Part shown: positions 1 through 8,222 of the stretch, one piece after another
How positions within the stretch are numbered: the stretch's first letter is position 1
How the letters are laid out: the number at the start of each line of letters is the position of its first letter
From: Halobiforma nitratireducens JCM 10879
Lineage (GTDB): Archaea > Halobacteriota > Halobacteria > Halobacteriales > Natrialbaceae
Length of the DNA: 44,897 bases
Assembly: GCF_000337895.1 (NCBI RefSeq)
Contig: NZ_AOMA01000128.1
Coordinates: 18,778-63,674, forward strand
Direction of reading: 5' to 3'
Notes under the pieces: generated by a model
Told to the model about the DNA's origin: nothing
Database searches by the model: none
What the model saw: only the letters and a program-made list of their open reading frames with translations
Program-made: the position numbers and the translations under genes

Positions 1-1
1 A

Positions 2-1513
2 CGGGTCCTCGTCGTCCCTATCGCCGGCGCGGGCGTCGTGCTCGCGACCAGTCCGGAACCGCTCGCGTTCGAGGCACTCGACCGGGATCGGGATCGAGCG
101 GCGATCGCGGCGATCGGGGACGGAGCCGCGGTCGCCCTCGAGTCGGTCGACCGTGGCTCGCAGCTCGTGGACTGCCGACGCGAGCGGACCGCGCTCGAGG
201 GCGAACTGGCGCTGGAAGCCGAGACGCGACGACTCGGACGGGAGCTGCTCGCGGCCGAGAGCCGCGACGACCTCGAGCGTCGGCTGTGTGAGGGAGTTCT
301 GGAGCTGGGTGGCAAGAGCAGTACGGAGTCCAGTAACGATGACGGTGGGGTCGATCTCGTCTGGATCGGCGAGATCGACCCGACGAGCGAGCGGATCGCG
401 CCGCGGACCGTCGCTGGCGGGGACCTTCCCGAGGAGTTCTCGGTGGCCGCCGATCCCGATGTCGCCGGGCCGACGGGTCGAACAGCGGCCAGAGGAACGG
501 CGACGATGGCCGACGACCGTGAGGGAGAGACGGTACTGCCCGCCACCGAGTCCCGGCCACAAGCCCCTCAGGACCGGGACCTCGACTCGAGCGAGGAACG
601 CCTCGTCCGCGATGCCGGCTATCGCTCGGTGTTGAGCATCCCACTCGCTCACGACGGGGACGCGTTTCGCTACGGAACACTCACCGCCTATGCCGAGCGG
701 CCGGGGGCGTTCGGCGACCGCCTCCGGGATGCCGTCGGTTTCCTCGCGACCGTCGCTGCACACGCTGTCGGGGCACTCGAGCGCGAACGCGCGTTGCTGT
801 CGGACGGCGTCGTCGAGCTCGAAGTCGCGATCCGGACCGACGGCGAGGATCGGGACCCGCTCGCGGCGCTTGTTCGTCGACTGGGTCGCCCCGTCGCCGT
901 CCACGCCGTCGTTCCGCGGTCGTCTGGCGGGTCGACCGTCTACTGTACGCCATCCGGGACCGACTCCGCGGAAACCCTGACGACGGGAGCCATAGAGACC
1001 GCAGTCGACGCGATTCCGGCGCTCGAGTCGTTCCGGTGGGTCGGTGACGGAGACGGCTCCGCCGACCGGCGACTCGAACTCGAGTTCGCCGAGGGGACTG
1101 CGGCGAACGCGGTCGCGACCCTCGGCGGTGTCCTCCGATCGGTGCGACCGGGCGAGGACCGGACTCGACTGCTGGTCGCCCTCCCGCAACCGCTCGACGT
1201 GCGCCAGTTCGTCGACGCGCTCGGCCGAACCGGCCGCGAAGCGACGCTTCTCGCGCGTCGCGAACGCGACCACGCGACCCGATCCGCCAGGCCGTTCGAG
1301 GCGGAACTCGAGAACAGACTCTCGGAACGCCAGCTCCGGACCCTCGAGAGCGCTTACTACGGCGGCTTCTTCGACTGGCCGCGGGAGAGCACCGGCGAAG
1401 AGATCGCCGAGGCGCTTGGCGTCTCCCAGCCGACGTTCAGCCGTCACCTTCGGGTGGCACAGGGGAAACTGTTCGAGTTGCTGTTCGAGGAGCGGTCCGT
1501 CGGGGAGGAGTGA
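2..1513 (+). CDS. Bat-type HTH-10 transcriptional regulator with GAF-like domain (5' partial)
   Basis: The frame is open from base 2, so the gene begins left of the window; the first internal GTG (base 38) is not a likely true start. The visible part is about 504 residues. A GAF-like sensory region covers roughly residues 70-250 (counted from base 38), followed by the middle domain usual in bacterio-opsin-activator (Bat) proteins, and a C-terminal HTH-10 DNA-binding domain containing LSERQLRTLESAYYGGFFDW and EEIAEALGVSQPTFSRHL. HTH-10 proteins are haloarchaeal transcription regulators that often sense redox or light through PAS/GAF domains. The ligand and target genes are not visible. A second HTH-10 gene lies just downstream in the same direction. 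The family is clear; the specific role is unknown. Confidence 0.9.
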   Translation, partial: RVLVVPIAGAGVVLATSPEPLAFEALDRDRDRAAIAAIGDGAAVALESVDRGSQLVDCRRERTALEGELALEAETRRLGRELLAAESRDDLERRLCEGVLELGGKSSTESSNDDGGVDLVWIGEIDPTSERIAPRTVAGGDLPEEFSVAADPDVAGPTGRTAARGTATMADDREGETVLPATESRPQAPQDRDLDSSEERLVRDAGYRSVLSIPLAHDGDAFRYGTLTAYAERPGAFGDRLRDAVGFLATVAAHAVGALERERALLSDGVVELEVAIRTDGEDRDPLAALVRRLGRPVAVHAVVPRSSGGSTVYCTPSGTDSAETLTTGAIETAVDAIPALESFRWVGDGDGSADRRLELEFAEGTAANAVATLGGVLRSVRPGEDRTRLLVALPQPLDVRQFVDALGRTGREATLLARRERDHATRSARPFEAELENRLSERQLRTLESAYYGGFFDWPRESTGEEIAEALGVSQPTFSRHLRVAQGKLFELLFEERSVGEE

Positions 1514-1567
1514 AAGTGAGGCCCGGTAATCGACTATTACAGGGCTCGGTGTGAGCGACCCGTTTCG

Positions 1568-1821
1568 GCTTACGGCGACAACCACGAGCACGTCTCGAGT
1601 AGCTCGTACTTACTCGCGGTCCGGTCGGCCCTTGAGCGGTTCGCGGCCGGAAATACGTCTTTTCTTGGCGTGGAAAACGTTCTCGAACGTGGACGGATGA
1701 ATCAGTATTGTGGGTCGACGGCCGCTTGATTTCCTGTATAGCGGCTACGACCATACGTCCGGCGTCGAATCCTCCATTCGATGACCGCGTTTCCGGTAAC
1801 GAGCGCTTACGGCGACAACCA
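1568..1821 (+). repeat. Pair of exact 17-base direct repeats in the 326-base gap before the second HTH-10 gene
   Basis: The sequence gcttacggcgacaacca occurs at 1568-1584 and again at 1805-1821, 237 bases apart and otherwise in unrelated surroundings. The second copy ends 18 bases before the proposed GTG start at 1840. This gap (1514-1839) holds no other convincing gene. The copies could be binding sites for one of the two neighbouring HTH-10 regulators, or a small duplication; the sequence alone does not decide. Confidence 0.6.
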
Positions 1822-1839
1822 GGCGGGAGGGGGTCGAGC

Positions 1840-2580
1840 GTGAGTATCGACGTCGCCGACGCCGAACGTGAATCGGCACACGAGTACCAGGAAGCTAACC
1901 GAGAGTGCGAGCGAGACGCCGTCCGGTCCCGTGCCGACGGTGGCGTCGTCGCTCAACTTCGCCTCGACCACCCCGATCTCTTTCTGGGTCCAACCCTGGA
2001 GCGAGCGCCCGACGCGACGGTCGAGCCCGAATACTGGACCACGGTCGGCGGGCGCACGCTCGTTTTCCTGAACGTCCGAGACGCCGCTTTCGACGAGTTT
2101 GAAGCCTCCCTCGAGGTCGATCCGACCGTCACCGACCCCGTTCTGCTCGATCGGGTCGGCGACGGGCGCGTCTACCGAGTCGCGATCGCTGAGGGGACGA
2201 TCACGTTCGTCGACCAGGCGGCCACGACGGGAGCCCATCTGCTCGACCTCTCGAGTTGCCGCGACGGTACCGGGTGGTGCGTGCAGTTCCGGTTCCCGAA
2301 CCGTGACGAGCTCGTCGAGTTCAATTCGTACTGCGAGGACCGAGGGGTATCGGTGACGGTGGATCACCTGCGAGTCTCCGACGACCGCGACGACGGCGTC
2401 GTCGCACTGACCGAGAAACAGCAAGACCTCCTGTTGACTGCCTACGAAGAGGGGTACTTCGATGTCCCACGAGGAATCTCACAGGACGAGCTGGCCGACC
2501 AACTCGGCGTCTCGAAGTCGGCGGTATCCCAGCGGTTGCGACGCGCGATCGGTGAACTCTGCCACGCGACGCTGTCCTGA
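1840..2580 (+). CDS. HTH-10 (Bat-like) transcriptional regulator
   Basis: About 246 residues. The C-terminal HTH-10 domain is plain: ALTEKQQDLLLTAYEEGYFD followed by ISQDELADQLGVSKSAVSQRL. The N-terminal two thirds is the sensory or dimerisation domain typical of short Bat-like haloarchaeal regulators, with no PAS or GAF that I recognise. I chose the GTG at 1840 because a purine-rich gggaggggg tract lies just upstream and because the 44 codons from the only longer start (TTG at 1708) are basic and low in acidic residues, unlike haloarchaeal coding sequence. The gene follows a larger Bat-type gene in the same direction, so the two may regulate together or arise from duplication. The target is unknown. 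Confidence 0.85.
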   Translation: MSIDVADAERESAHEYQEANRECERDAVRSRADGGVVAQLRLDHPDLFLGPTLERAPDATVEPEYWTTVGGRTLVFLNVRDAAFDEFEASLEVDPTVTDPVLLDRVGDGRVYRVAIAEGTITFVDQAATTGAHLLDLSSCRDGTGWCVQFRFPNRDELVEFNSYCEDRGVSVTVDHLRVSDDRDDGVVALTEKQQDLLLTAYEEGYFDVPRGISQDELADQLGVSKSAVSQRLRRAIGELCHATLS

Positions 2581-2610
2581 ATCGGGTCCGTCGGTCGCGT
2601 TTCCAGCAGC

Positions 2611-2630
2611 GAGTGATCGAGTGATCACTC
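2611..2630. terminator. Hairpin after the second HTH-10 gene
   Basis: gagtgatc (2611-2618) pairs perfectly with gatcactc (2623-2630) across a four-base loop, 31 bases after the HTH-10 stop codon. It could end or protect that transcript, but no T-tract follows, so it may instead be a protein-binding palindrome. Confidence 0.35.
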
Positions 2631-2744
2631 TCGAGTGCCAGCAAACCCGAACCCGAGGGAGACGACTGCAGTGGAAAAAGTCGTCGGTCCGATCTGTTCC
2701 GCGATTCGTCCACACTGAGCTGAAGAGACGATGAGAGCCGAGTG

Positions 2745-2939
2745 TCAGTCGTCGCCGTCGTCGTCCTCGTCGTCTTTGATCGCACCGAGCTGCGAGACGA
2801 GTTCGTCGGTCGAGGCATCGGACTCGAACGACATCTCGCCGTCGTGGTCGTTTTCGTGGACGTTGACGGCTTCGACGTTCTCGTCGTCGTCAGCCGTCTG
2901 TTGCTGCTGCTCGGATTCGTCGTAGCTACCAAAACCCAT
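2745..2939 (-). CDS. Small acidic DUF5786-like protein
   Basis: 64 residues beginning MGFGSYDESEQQQQ and ending in a run of Asp/Glu (KDDEDDDGDD). The opening MGFGSYDESEQ is what I remember of a short conserved haloarchaeal protein annotated as DUF5786; the function is unknown. I use the ATG at 2939 rather than the ORF opening at 2966, since family members start at this Met. It is extremely acidic with no membrane segment or cysteine, so a soluble cytoplasmic protein is expected. It stands alone, transcribed away from the structured intergenic element at 3083-3157. Confidence 0.8.
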   Translation of the reverse strand: MGFGSYDESEQQQQTADDDENVEAVNVHENDHDGEMSFESDASTDELVSQLGAIKDDEDDDGDD

Positions 2940-3082
2940 ACACACACGAACGGGAGGGGCGTTCAAAGGTGTGCCGGTTCGTGCCGTCTCCGAAACCTGT
3001 TCTCACTACAGCCTTTCCCACGGGACCGCGGGCCAATCCGACGACGGCCTCGAGCCGTTCTACAGGCGGAGCGGCCGAGTGT

Positions 3083-3157
3083 CTCGGGGTCGTACGGAAG
3101 ACGCTGTCTTCCGTGATGACGAGACGCCGAAGGCGTCTCGAACCACGTGACCCCGAG
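3083..3157. ncRNA. Candidate structured RNA: 75-base three-way junction
   Basis: Three perfect stems fit together: an outer 9-bp stem ctcggggtc (3083-3091) with gaccccgag (3149-3157), an inner 9-bp hairpin acggaagac (3094-3102) with gtcttccgt (3106-3114), and a second inner 9-bp hairpin cgagacgcc (3120-3128) with ggcgtctcg (3132-3140). Both inner loops are three bases. It has tRNA-like length but not tRNA arm sizes. It lies between the antiporter stop and the DUF5786-like start, both on the minus strand. It could be a stand-alone RNA, a terminator/processing structure, or a leader element; the transcribed strand cannot be told because the stems are self-complementary. Confidence 0.45.
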
Positions 3158-3162
3158 GCGGT

Positions 3163-3181
3163 TCACGGAAATCCGCCGTGA
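3163..3181 (-). terminator. Short hairpin just past the antiporter stop
   Basis: tcacgg (3163-3168) pairs with ccgtga (3176-3181) across a seven-base loop. It begins 13 bases beyond the antiporter stop codon on the minus strand and directly precedes the three-way-junction element. No T-tract follows, so termination is only a guess. Confidence 0.3.
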
Positions 3182-3194
3182 GAGGCGACGGATA

Positions 3195-5264
3195 TCACTT
3201 GAATCGGAGGTACTGGCGGTCGTACTCCGGTTCCCCCTGTCGCGGGTGGATCGTGATGAACGACTCGGGCGGCAGCTCGGCCAGCCGTGCCGGCAGATCC
3301 GCGAGCTCCGAGTGCCAGCCCACGTCGCCCCGTCGGGGTGAAATCGCGACGATGAGGTCGTCCTCGTCACTCTCGTGCTCGAGGGTCGGCAGGAGGCGAT
3401 CCCAGTCGTCGACCGACTCGAACTCGGCGGAGATGTCTTCCTCGACCAGCTCGAACAGTTGCTCGAACTGGTGGCCCGACCCCTCGACGACGAGCACGGA
3501 AAGCGCCGCGCCCTGGCTCGCGGCGATACGCTTGATCAGGTGGACCGCCTCGTAGAACCCTTCGTGGTGGTCCGCACCGATGGGGACGACAACGAAAATC
3601 CGCCGGGTCGTGTTGATCGGATGTCCCAGCCGGGAGACGAGAACCGGAAGCGAACTGCGCTCGAGCACCTGGTCGATGATGCTGCCGAAGATCCGGTGGC
3701 GGAAACTCTCGCGGGCGTCCCACCCCATGATGATCTGGTTGGCCTGGACCTCGACTGCGCCCTGGACGATCCCCGAGGCGACGTTGTGGTTGACCCGCGT
3801 CTCGGTTTCGATCGGGACTTCGGCTGCGCTGGCGGTCGCCGCCAGTCCTTCCAGTTCCTCGTTCGTTTCGGCGATCCGTCGCTGCGGTTCGCCCTCGTCT
3901 GGCTGGACGACGGTCAGCAGGTGGACGGGTTCCGACCCCCGGTCGCCTTTGATGAGGAAGGCGAGTTCGAGCAGCCGTTGTTGGAGTTCGGCGTTGTGCG
4001 AGAGCGGCAGCAGGATGTTCGGGTCCGTCGCGCTGCTGGCGTCCTCGCCGGGATCACGCTCGAGGGCGAGTCGGTGAGCCGCCCGCTCGGTGAGCCAGGG
4101 ACTCACGAGCGCGGTCACGAGCAACATCAGCACGACGGCGTTGAGCACCTCGAGCCCGAACAGGTCGGCCTCGAACCCGACGAGCGTAATCGCGAGCGCA
4201 GCGGCGGCCTGGCCCGTCGAGAGCCCGAAGATAACGTCGCGCTCGTGTTTGGTGTAGCCCTGTACGCGGGCGACGAGCCAGGCCGCGCCGGCTTTCGTGA
4301 CGAGCATTATTCCGACGATGAACGCGGCGATCTGGAGGGTCTGGGGGCCGTCGAAGATAACGCTCGGATCGACGAGCATCCCGACGTGCAACAGGAAAAA
4401 CGGGATAAAGAAGGCGTTGCCGACGAACTCGATGCGGTTCATCAGCGTCCCGCCTTCCGAGATCAGTCGATTCAGGGCGATACCGGCGACGAACGCGCCG
4501 AGGATCGGTGACAGGTCGAGTAGTTCGGCGAGCGCAGCGGTCGCAAAGATCGCGACCATCACGAACAGGAACTCGAAGTAACTCTCCTCGCTGAACGTCC
4601 GGAAGAACCATCGGGAGACCGGCGGAACGACGAACCAGGCACCCGCAAAGAGGACGACAAGCGAGAGCGCGACCGAGACGAACAGCCAGGCCGTCAACTC
4701 CCCGCCCGCGGCTCCGGTGACGATAGCGAGGACGACCAGTGCCAGCGTGTCGGTAAAGAGGATACCGCCGAAGACGGCCGTGACGGCGCGGTTTTTCGTC
4801 ACACCGTATCGGTTCACGATCGGGTACGCAAGCAGCGTGTGTGAGGCAAACACCGACGAGAGCAACAGCGCCGCCCAGAGGTCCAGTCCGAGCACGTAGT
4901 AGCTCCCGGCGGTTCCGAAAACGAACGGCAGGAAGAAACTCGTCAGTCCGAATATCGCGGCGTTTTCCGGCGCTTCCTTGAACCCCTGCAGGTCGAGTTC
5001 CAGCCCGACGGTAAACAGCAGGTAGATCAGCCCCACCTCGCCCAACAACTCGATCGCGTCACCGTGTTCGACGAACTCGAGCGCGCCGGGCCCGATCAAC
5101 GCCCCGAAGATGACGACGCCGACGATCCCCGGCTGACCGAGGCGCTTGACCAGTAACGGCCCGACCAGGAAGATCGCCATCGCTATCGCGAAGACCAGAA
5201 CCGGTTGCTCGAGCGGGAACGACGGCACGTCGACGAGTAGCGTGATCGGATCGAGAGAGTTCAT
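3195..5264 (-). CDS. CPA2-type cation:proton antiporter with C-terminal UspA-like domains
   Basis: 689 residues. The first 400 or so form a polytopic membrane domain of the KefB/NapA (CPA2) type: many hydrophobic helices, GQPGIVGVVIFGALIGPG near the N-terminus, and GLIYLLFTVGLELDL, both usual in this family. The C-terminal 270 residues are soluble and carry UspA-like segments (DPNILLPLSHNAELQQRLL; IFVVVPIGADHHEGF), a fusion common in halophilic archaea and likely regulatory. It would exchange Na+ or K+ for H+ across the cell membrane. I chose the ATG at 5264; the longer ORF (to 5432) adds only Ala/Val/Thr repeat sequence coded by a tandem repeat and starts upstream of the likely transcription start. 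The ion is unknown. Confidence 0.9.
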   Translation of the reverse strand: MNSLDPITLLVDVPSFPLEQPVLVFAIAMAIFLVGPLLVKRLGQPGIVGVVIFGALIGPGALEFVEHGDAIELLGEVGLIYLLFTVGLELDLQGFKEAPENAAIFGLTSFFLPFVFGTAGSYYVLGLDLWAALLLSSVFASHTLLAYPIVNRYGVTKNRAVTAVFGGILFTDTLALVVLAIVTGAAGGELTAWLFVSVALSLVVLFAGAWFVVPPVSRWFFRTFSEESYFEFLFVMVAIFATAALAELLDLSPILGAFVAGIALNRLISEGGTLMNRIEFVGNAFFIPFFLLHVGMLVDPSVIFDGPQTLQIAAFIVGIMLVTKAGAAWLVARVQGYTKHERDVIFGLSTGQAAAALAITLVGFEADLFGLEVLNAVVLMLLVTALVSPWLTERAAHRLALERDPGEDASSATDPNILLPLSHNAELQQRLLELAFLIKGDRGSEPVHLLTVVQPDEGEPQRRIAETNEELEGLAATASAAEVPIETETRVNHNVASGIVQGAVEVQANQIIMGWDARESFRHRIFGSIIDQVLERSSLPVLVSRLGHPINTTRRIFVVVPIGADHHEGFYEAVHLIKRIAASQGAALSVLVVEGSGHQFEQLFELVEEDISAEFESVDDWDRLLPTLEHESDEDDLIVAISPRRGDVGWHSELADLPARLAELPPESFITIHPRQGEPEYDRQYLRFK

Positions 5265-5282
5265 TGTCGAGGTCGTGGCGAT

Positions 5283-5327
5283 GGTGGCGACGGTGGCGAC
5301 GGTGGCGACGGCGGCGACAGCGGCGAC
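5283..5327. repeat. Nonamer tandem repeat in the antiporter leader
   Basis: Five consecutive nine-base units: ggtggcgac three times, then ggcggcgac and agcggcgac. It lies 19 bases before the antiporter start codon, inside its probable 5' leader. Because the unit is a multiple of three the longer reading frame stays open through it, which creates a misleading upstream extension of the ORF. Confidence 0.85.
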
Positions 5328-5447
5328 GGGAGCGCTCACGGCGGTCGCCGGCCGTTTCCGGCGCAGTGGTATCCCCTGCGGGGGAGGACTGACGGCCGTA
5401 GAACACCGTTTCCGACGTCGTAATCGTCGCAAAACATGACCGGTCGG

Positions 5448-5459
5448 CGTAATAAATCG
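5448..5459 (-). promoter_or_regulatory. Probable TATA box for the antiporter gene
   Basis: cgtaataaatcg on the plus strand reads as cgatttattacg on the minus strand. A start of transcription about 25 bases further would fall near 5425-5430, giving a leader of about 160 bases before the ATG at 5264. The rest of 5265-5827 holds the nonamer repeat and no convincing gene. Confidence 0.4.
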
Positions 5460-5826
5460 TCTCCTTTCTACGAGCGTCTGTCCTCATCGGTCGCCAGGAC
5501 GACCCGTCCGGTCGAGGTAGCCTCCGGTTCGTGGCGTCAGTTCCGGCGAGAGTCGCCGAACCCTGGTCTTTCGTTTCGCTCCTCCTTCTCCCTCGGCCGC
5601 CGCCGTTTTCGTTCGTTTCGGCTCGTATCGGTCGACTGAACGGCTGTTCGGTTGACATACTCCGCCGACCGAAACAGAGAGTGAAAAACACACTCCAAAA
5701 TACGCAAATAAGTGGCCGGTCGTTTACTCCCTCCCCCACATCAGTCGAGTCTCGACACACGATAGCCGGATTAGCCGCGAACTATCTCGAACGGATTACC
5801 CCGATACTACCGCGGGCGGTAGCCAA

Positions 5827-5836
5827 TCTATAGTAA
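5827..5836 (+). promoter_or_regulatory. Probable TATA box for the small ORF and glmS
   Basis: tctatagtaa is centred about 33 bases before the ATG at 5864, the same spacing as the near-identical tctatagtaa at 9766-9775 before the zinc mini-protein gene. This geometry is typical of leaderless haloarchaeal transcripts. Confidence 0.45.
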
Positions 5837-5863
5837 TGGGCTCGGATTGCCTCGGTTTCTATC

Positions 5864-6052
5864 ATGTCCACGCACTGCTTCGCCGCCCCAGGAACCCTCT
5901 CGAGCGGATGCTCGGCGGGGGATCGTTCCGACTCGCGCGGGGATTCACGTTTCATCACGATCCCGGCCGCGACTACTGCCCGAGAGTCGACCGACCGTAC
6001 CGAACCGTCGACCGCCGCGAACCCGAACGAGCAGGACTCGGTGCTAGGGTGA
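5864..6052 (+). CDS. Possible 62-residue protein encoded directly upstream of glmS
   Basis: The ORF runs from ATG 5864 to TGA 6052, begins MSTHCFAAPGTLSSGC and ends PNEQDSVLG, with two cysteines and a Ser/Thr/Asp-rich body. I recognise no family. Support comes from context: a TATA-like element sits about 33 bases upstream, which fits a leaderless message, and the stop lies six bases before the glmS ATG with a Shine-Dalgarno-like agggtgatc (6046-6054) overlapping it. That layout would let the ORF be translated first and glmS be reinitiated. It could equally be untranslated glmS leader. Confidence 0.4.
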   Translation: MSTHCFAAPGTLSSGCSAGDRSDSRGDSRFITIPAATTARESTDRTEPSTAANPNEQDSVLG

Positions 6053-6058
6053 TCGTTC

Positions 6059-7873
6059 ATGTGTGGAATCATCGGCCACGTCGGCGACGGTGACGCCCTC
6101 GAGACGCTGCTTACGGGACTCGAGAACCTCGAGTACCGAGGTTACGACTCCGCGGGCGTCGCGGTCCAGAACGGGTCCGGAATCGCCGTCCAGAAGCGCT
6201 CGGGGAAGGTCGACGAACTGAAAGACGCGGTTTCCGACGTGAGCCTCGAAGGCGACGTCGGGATCGGCCACACGCGCTGGAGCACCCACGGCCCACCGAC
6301 CGACGAGAACGCCCATCCCCACACCGACTGCACGAAAGACGTCGCCGTCGTCCACAACGGAATCATCGAGAATTACGCCGAACTCAAAGCCTGGCTCCGC
6401 GACCGGGGCCACGAGTTCACGAGCGACACGGACACCGAAGTCATCCCACACCTGATTCAGTACTATCTGGACGACGGGATGACCGACGAGGCCGCCTTCC
6501 GCCGTGCCATCGACGAACTCGAGGGCAGCTACGCCGTCGCCGCAATGCTCTCCGGCGAGCACGTCCTCTATGCGGCCCGGAAGGGGTCACCGCTGGTCGT
6601 CGGGATCGAAGACGAGGAGTTCTTCCTCGCCAGCGACGTGCCGGCGTTTCTCGAGTACACCGACAGCGTCGTCTACCTCGAGGACGGGGACGTCGTCGTC
6701 GTCGACGGTGACGGCGTCGAGTTCACGGACCTCGACGGGGACCCGATCACCCGCGAACCCGAGACGGTCGACTGGGACCCCGAACAGGCCGGGAAAGGCG
6801 AGTACGAGCATTTCATGCTCAAGGAAATCCACGAACAGCCGACCTCGTTGGCCCAGGCGATCGAGGGTCGGATCGATCCCGAAACGGAGCGAATCTCGCT
6901 GGACGGGTTCGATCCCGGCACGTTCGAGCACGTCGACGCTGTCCAGTTGGTCGCCTGCGGGACCTCGTATCACGCCGCGCTGTACGGCTCGCTTGCCCTG
7001 AACCAGGCCGGCGTACAGGCGACGGCGTTGCTCGCTAACGAATACAGCGTCGTCGCACCGCCGGTCGACGACGACACGCTCGTCGTCGCAGTCTCCCAGA
7101 GCGGGGAGACGGCCGACACGCTGAGTGCGCTTCGCCAGGCGAACCGCCGCGGTGCCGACACGCTCACGATCACGAACGTCGTCGGCTCGACCGCGGCCCG
7201 GGAAGCCGACGACGCGCTGTTTATCCGTGCCGGCCCCGAGATCGGCGTCGCGGCGACGAAGACGTTCTCTTCGCAGGCGGTGATGCTCACGCTGCTCGCA
7301 CAGCGAATCGCCGCCGACGCCTGCGGGCACGTTCCGGCCGATCTCGAGTCGCTGCTGCCGGATATCGGCAAGATGCCCGACGCGATCGACGGCCTGCTCG
7401 AGGAGTCGGCCGCCGACGCGATCGCGCGGGACTACCTCGACAGCGAGTCGTTTTTCTTCATCGGGCGGGGGCTCGGCTACCCGGTCGCGCTCGAGGGGGC
7501 GCTGAAGTTCAAGGAGATCACCTACGAACACGCCGAAGGGTTCGCGTCGGGCGAGCTCAAACACGGGCCGCTCGCCCTGGTGACTCGGGAGACACCAGTG
7601 TTCGCGATTTTTACCGGCCAGGAGGACGAAAAGACGCTGAAAAACGCCGAAGAGGCACAGACCCGCGGTGCACCAGTGATCGCGGTCTGTCCGGACGACC
7701 ACCGGGCCGTCGAGGTCGCGGACGATCACCTCACGATCCCGGACGTCGATTCGGAGCTGGCCGGGCTGCTCGCGAACGTGCAACTCCAGCTTGTCTCCTA
7801 CTACGCTGCGGACCTGCTCGGGAGACCGATCGACAAGCCGCGGAACCTGGCGAAAAGCGTCACCGTCGAGTAG
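6059..7873 (+). CDS. glmS: Glutamine--fructose-6-phosphate aminotransferase (isomerising)
   Basis: 604 residues, the usual length. It makes glucosamine-6-phosphate from fructose-6-phosphate and glutamine, the entry step to UDP-GlcNAc, in the cytoplasm. The N-terminal class II glutamine amidotransferase starts with the catalytic Cys2 (MCGIIGHVGD) and has LEYRGYDSAGVA (residues 24-35) and HTRWSTHG (71-78). Two SIS sugar-isomerase domains follow, with SQSGETADT in the first and FKEITYEHAEGF and ELKHGPLALV in the second; the end KPRNLAKSVTVE is the conserved GlmS C-terminus. The next gene (GlmU-like) is convergent and glmM lies 2.4 kb further, so the whole route is clustered but not in one operon. 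Confidence 0.97.
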   Translation: MCGIIGHVGDGDALETLLTGLENLEYRGYDSAGVAVQNGSGIAVQKRSGKVDELKDAVSDVSLEGDVGIGHTRWSTHGPPTDENAHPHTDCTKDVAVVHNGIIENYAELKAWLRDRGHEFTSDTDTEVIPHLIQYYLDDGMTDEAAFRRAIDELEGSYAVAAMLSGEHVLYAARKGSPLVVGIEDEEFFLASDVPAFLEYTDSVVYLEDGDVVVVDGDGVEFTDLDGDPITREPETVDWDPEQAGKGEYEHFMLKEIHEQPTSLAQAIEGRIDPETERISLDGFDPGTFEHVDAVQLVACGTSYHAALYGSLALNQAGVQATALLANEYSVVAPPVDDDTLVVAVSQSGETADTLSALRQANRRGADTLTITNVVGSTAAREADDALFIRAGPEIGVAATKTFSSQAVMLTLLAQRIAADACGHVPADLESLLPDIGKMPDAIDGLLEESAADAIARDYLDSESFFFIGRGLGYPVALEGALKFKEITYEHAEGFASGELKHGPLALVTRETPVFAIFTGQEDEKTLKNAEEAQTRGAPVIAVCPDDHRAVEVADDHLTIPDVDSELAGLLANVQLQLVSYYAADLLGRPIDKPRNLAKSVTVE

Positions 7874-8222
7874 TTACCGTCCCTTTTCCCTCTCGTCTCC
7901 GCCTCGGTTGGACGTCGGGTGTCCGGATGACCGGTCGTGAATCGCCGGACGGCCGGCCTCCGACGCTGTGGGACGGGACTACCCCCGACGTTCACGCCCC
8001 CGCAGCGTCGGATTCGAGTCGCCTGCCATCGGCGACCGGTTCGAACGGAGGACTGGCGATCGCGTTTACGATCCGCCCCAACCGGCTTCGATGCGATCGT
8101 GACAGGATCGTGATCGCAGCGCCGTCGGGACGAGCCGTAGCGATGAGGCACCGATCGTCACCCTCCAAGTGAGACGAAGTCCGCGTCGTCTATAAACGCC
8201 ACACCTGATACGTCCGGATTCG
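7874..8222. other. Gap between convergent glmS and glmU-like genes
   Basis: A pyrimidine tract cccttttccctctc follows the glmS stop at about 7881 and is the only terminator-like sign. Open frames here are arginine- and serine-rich and lack the acidic bias of the real genes. I see no gene, RNA or repeat. Confidence 0.6.

Noticed and set aside
3083-3157. Three-way junction considered as a tRNA
   Set aside because: Arms are nine base pairs with three-base loops and lack the T-loop and anticodon-loop sequences.
5782-6072. 96-codon minus-strand ORF opposite the glmS leader
   Set aside because: No promoter or ribosome site, and it overlaps the glmS start; composition is not haloarchaeal coding-like.
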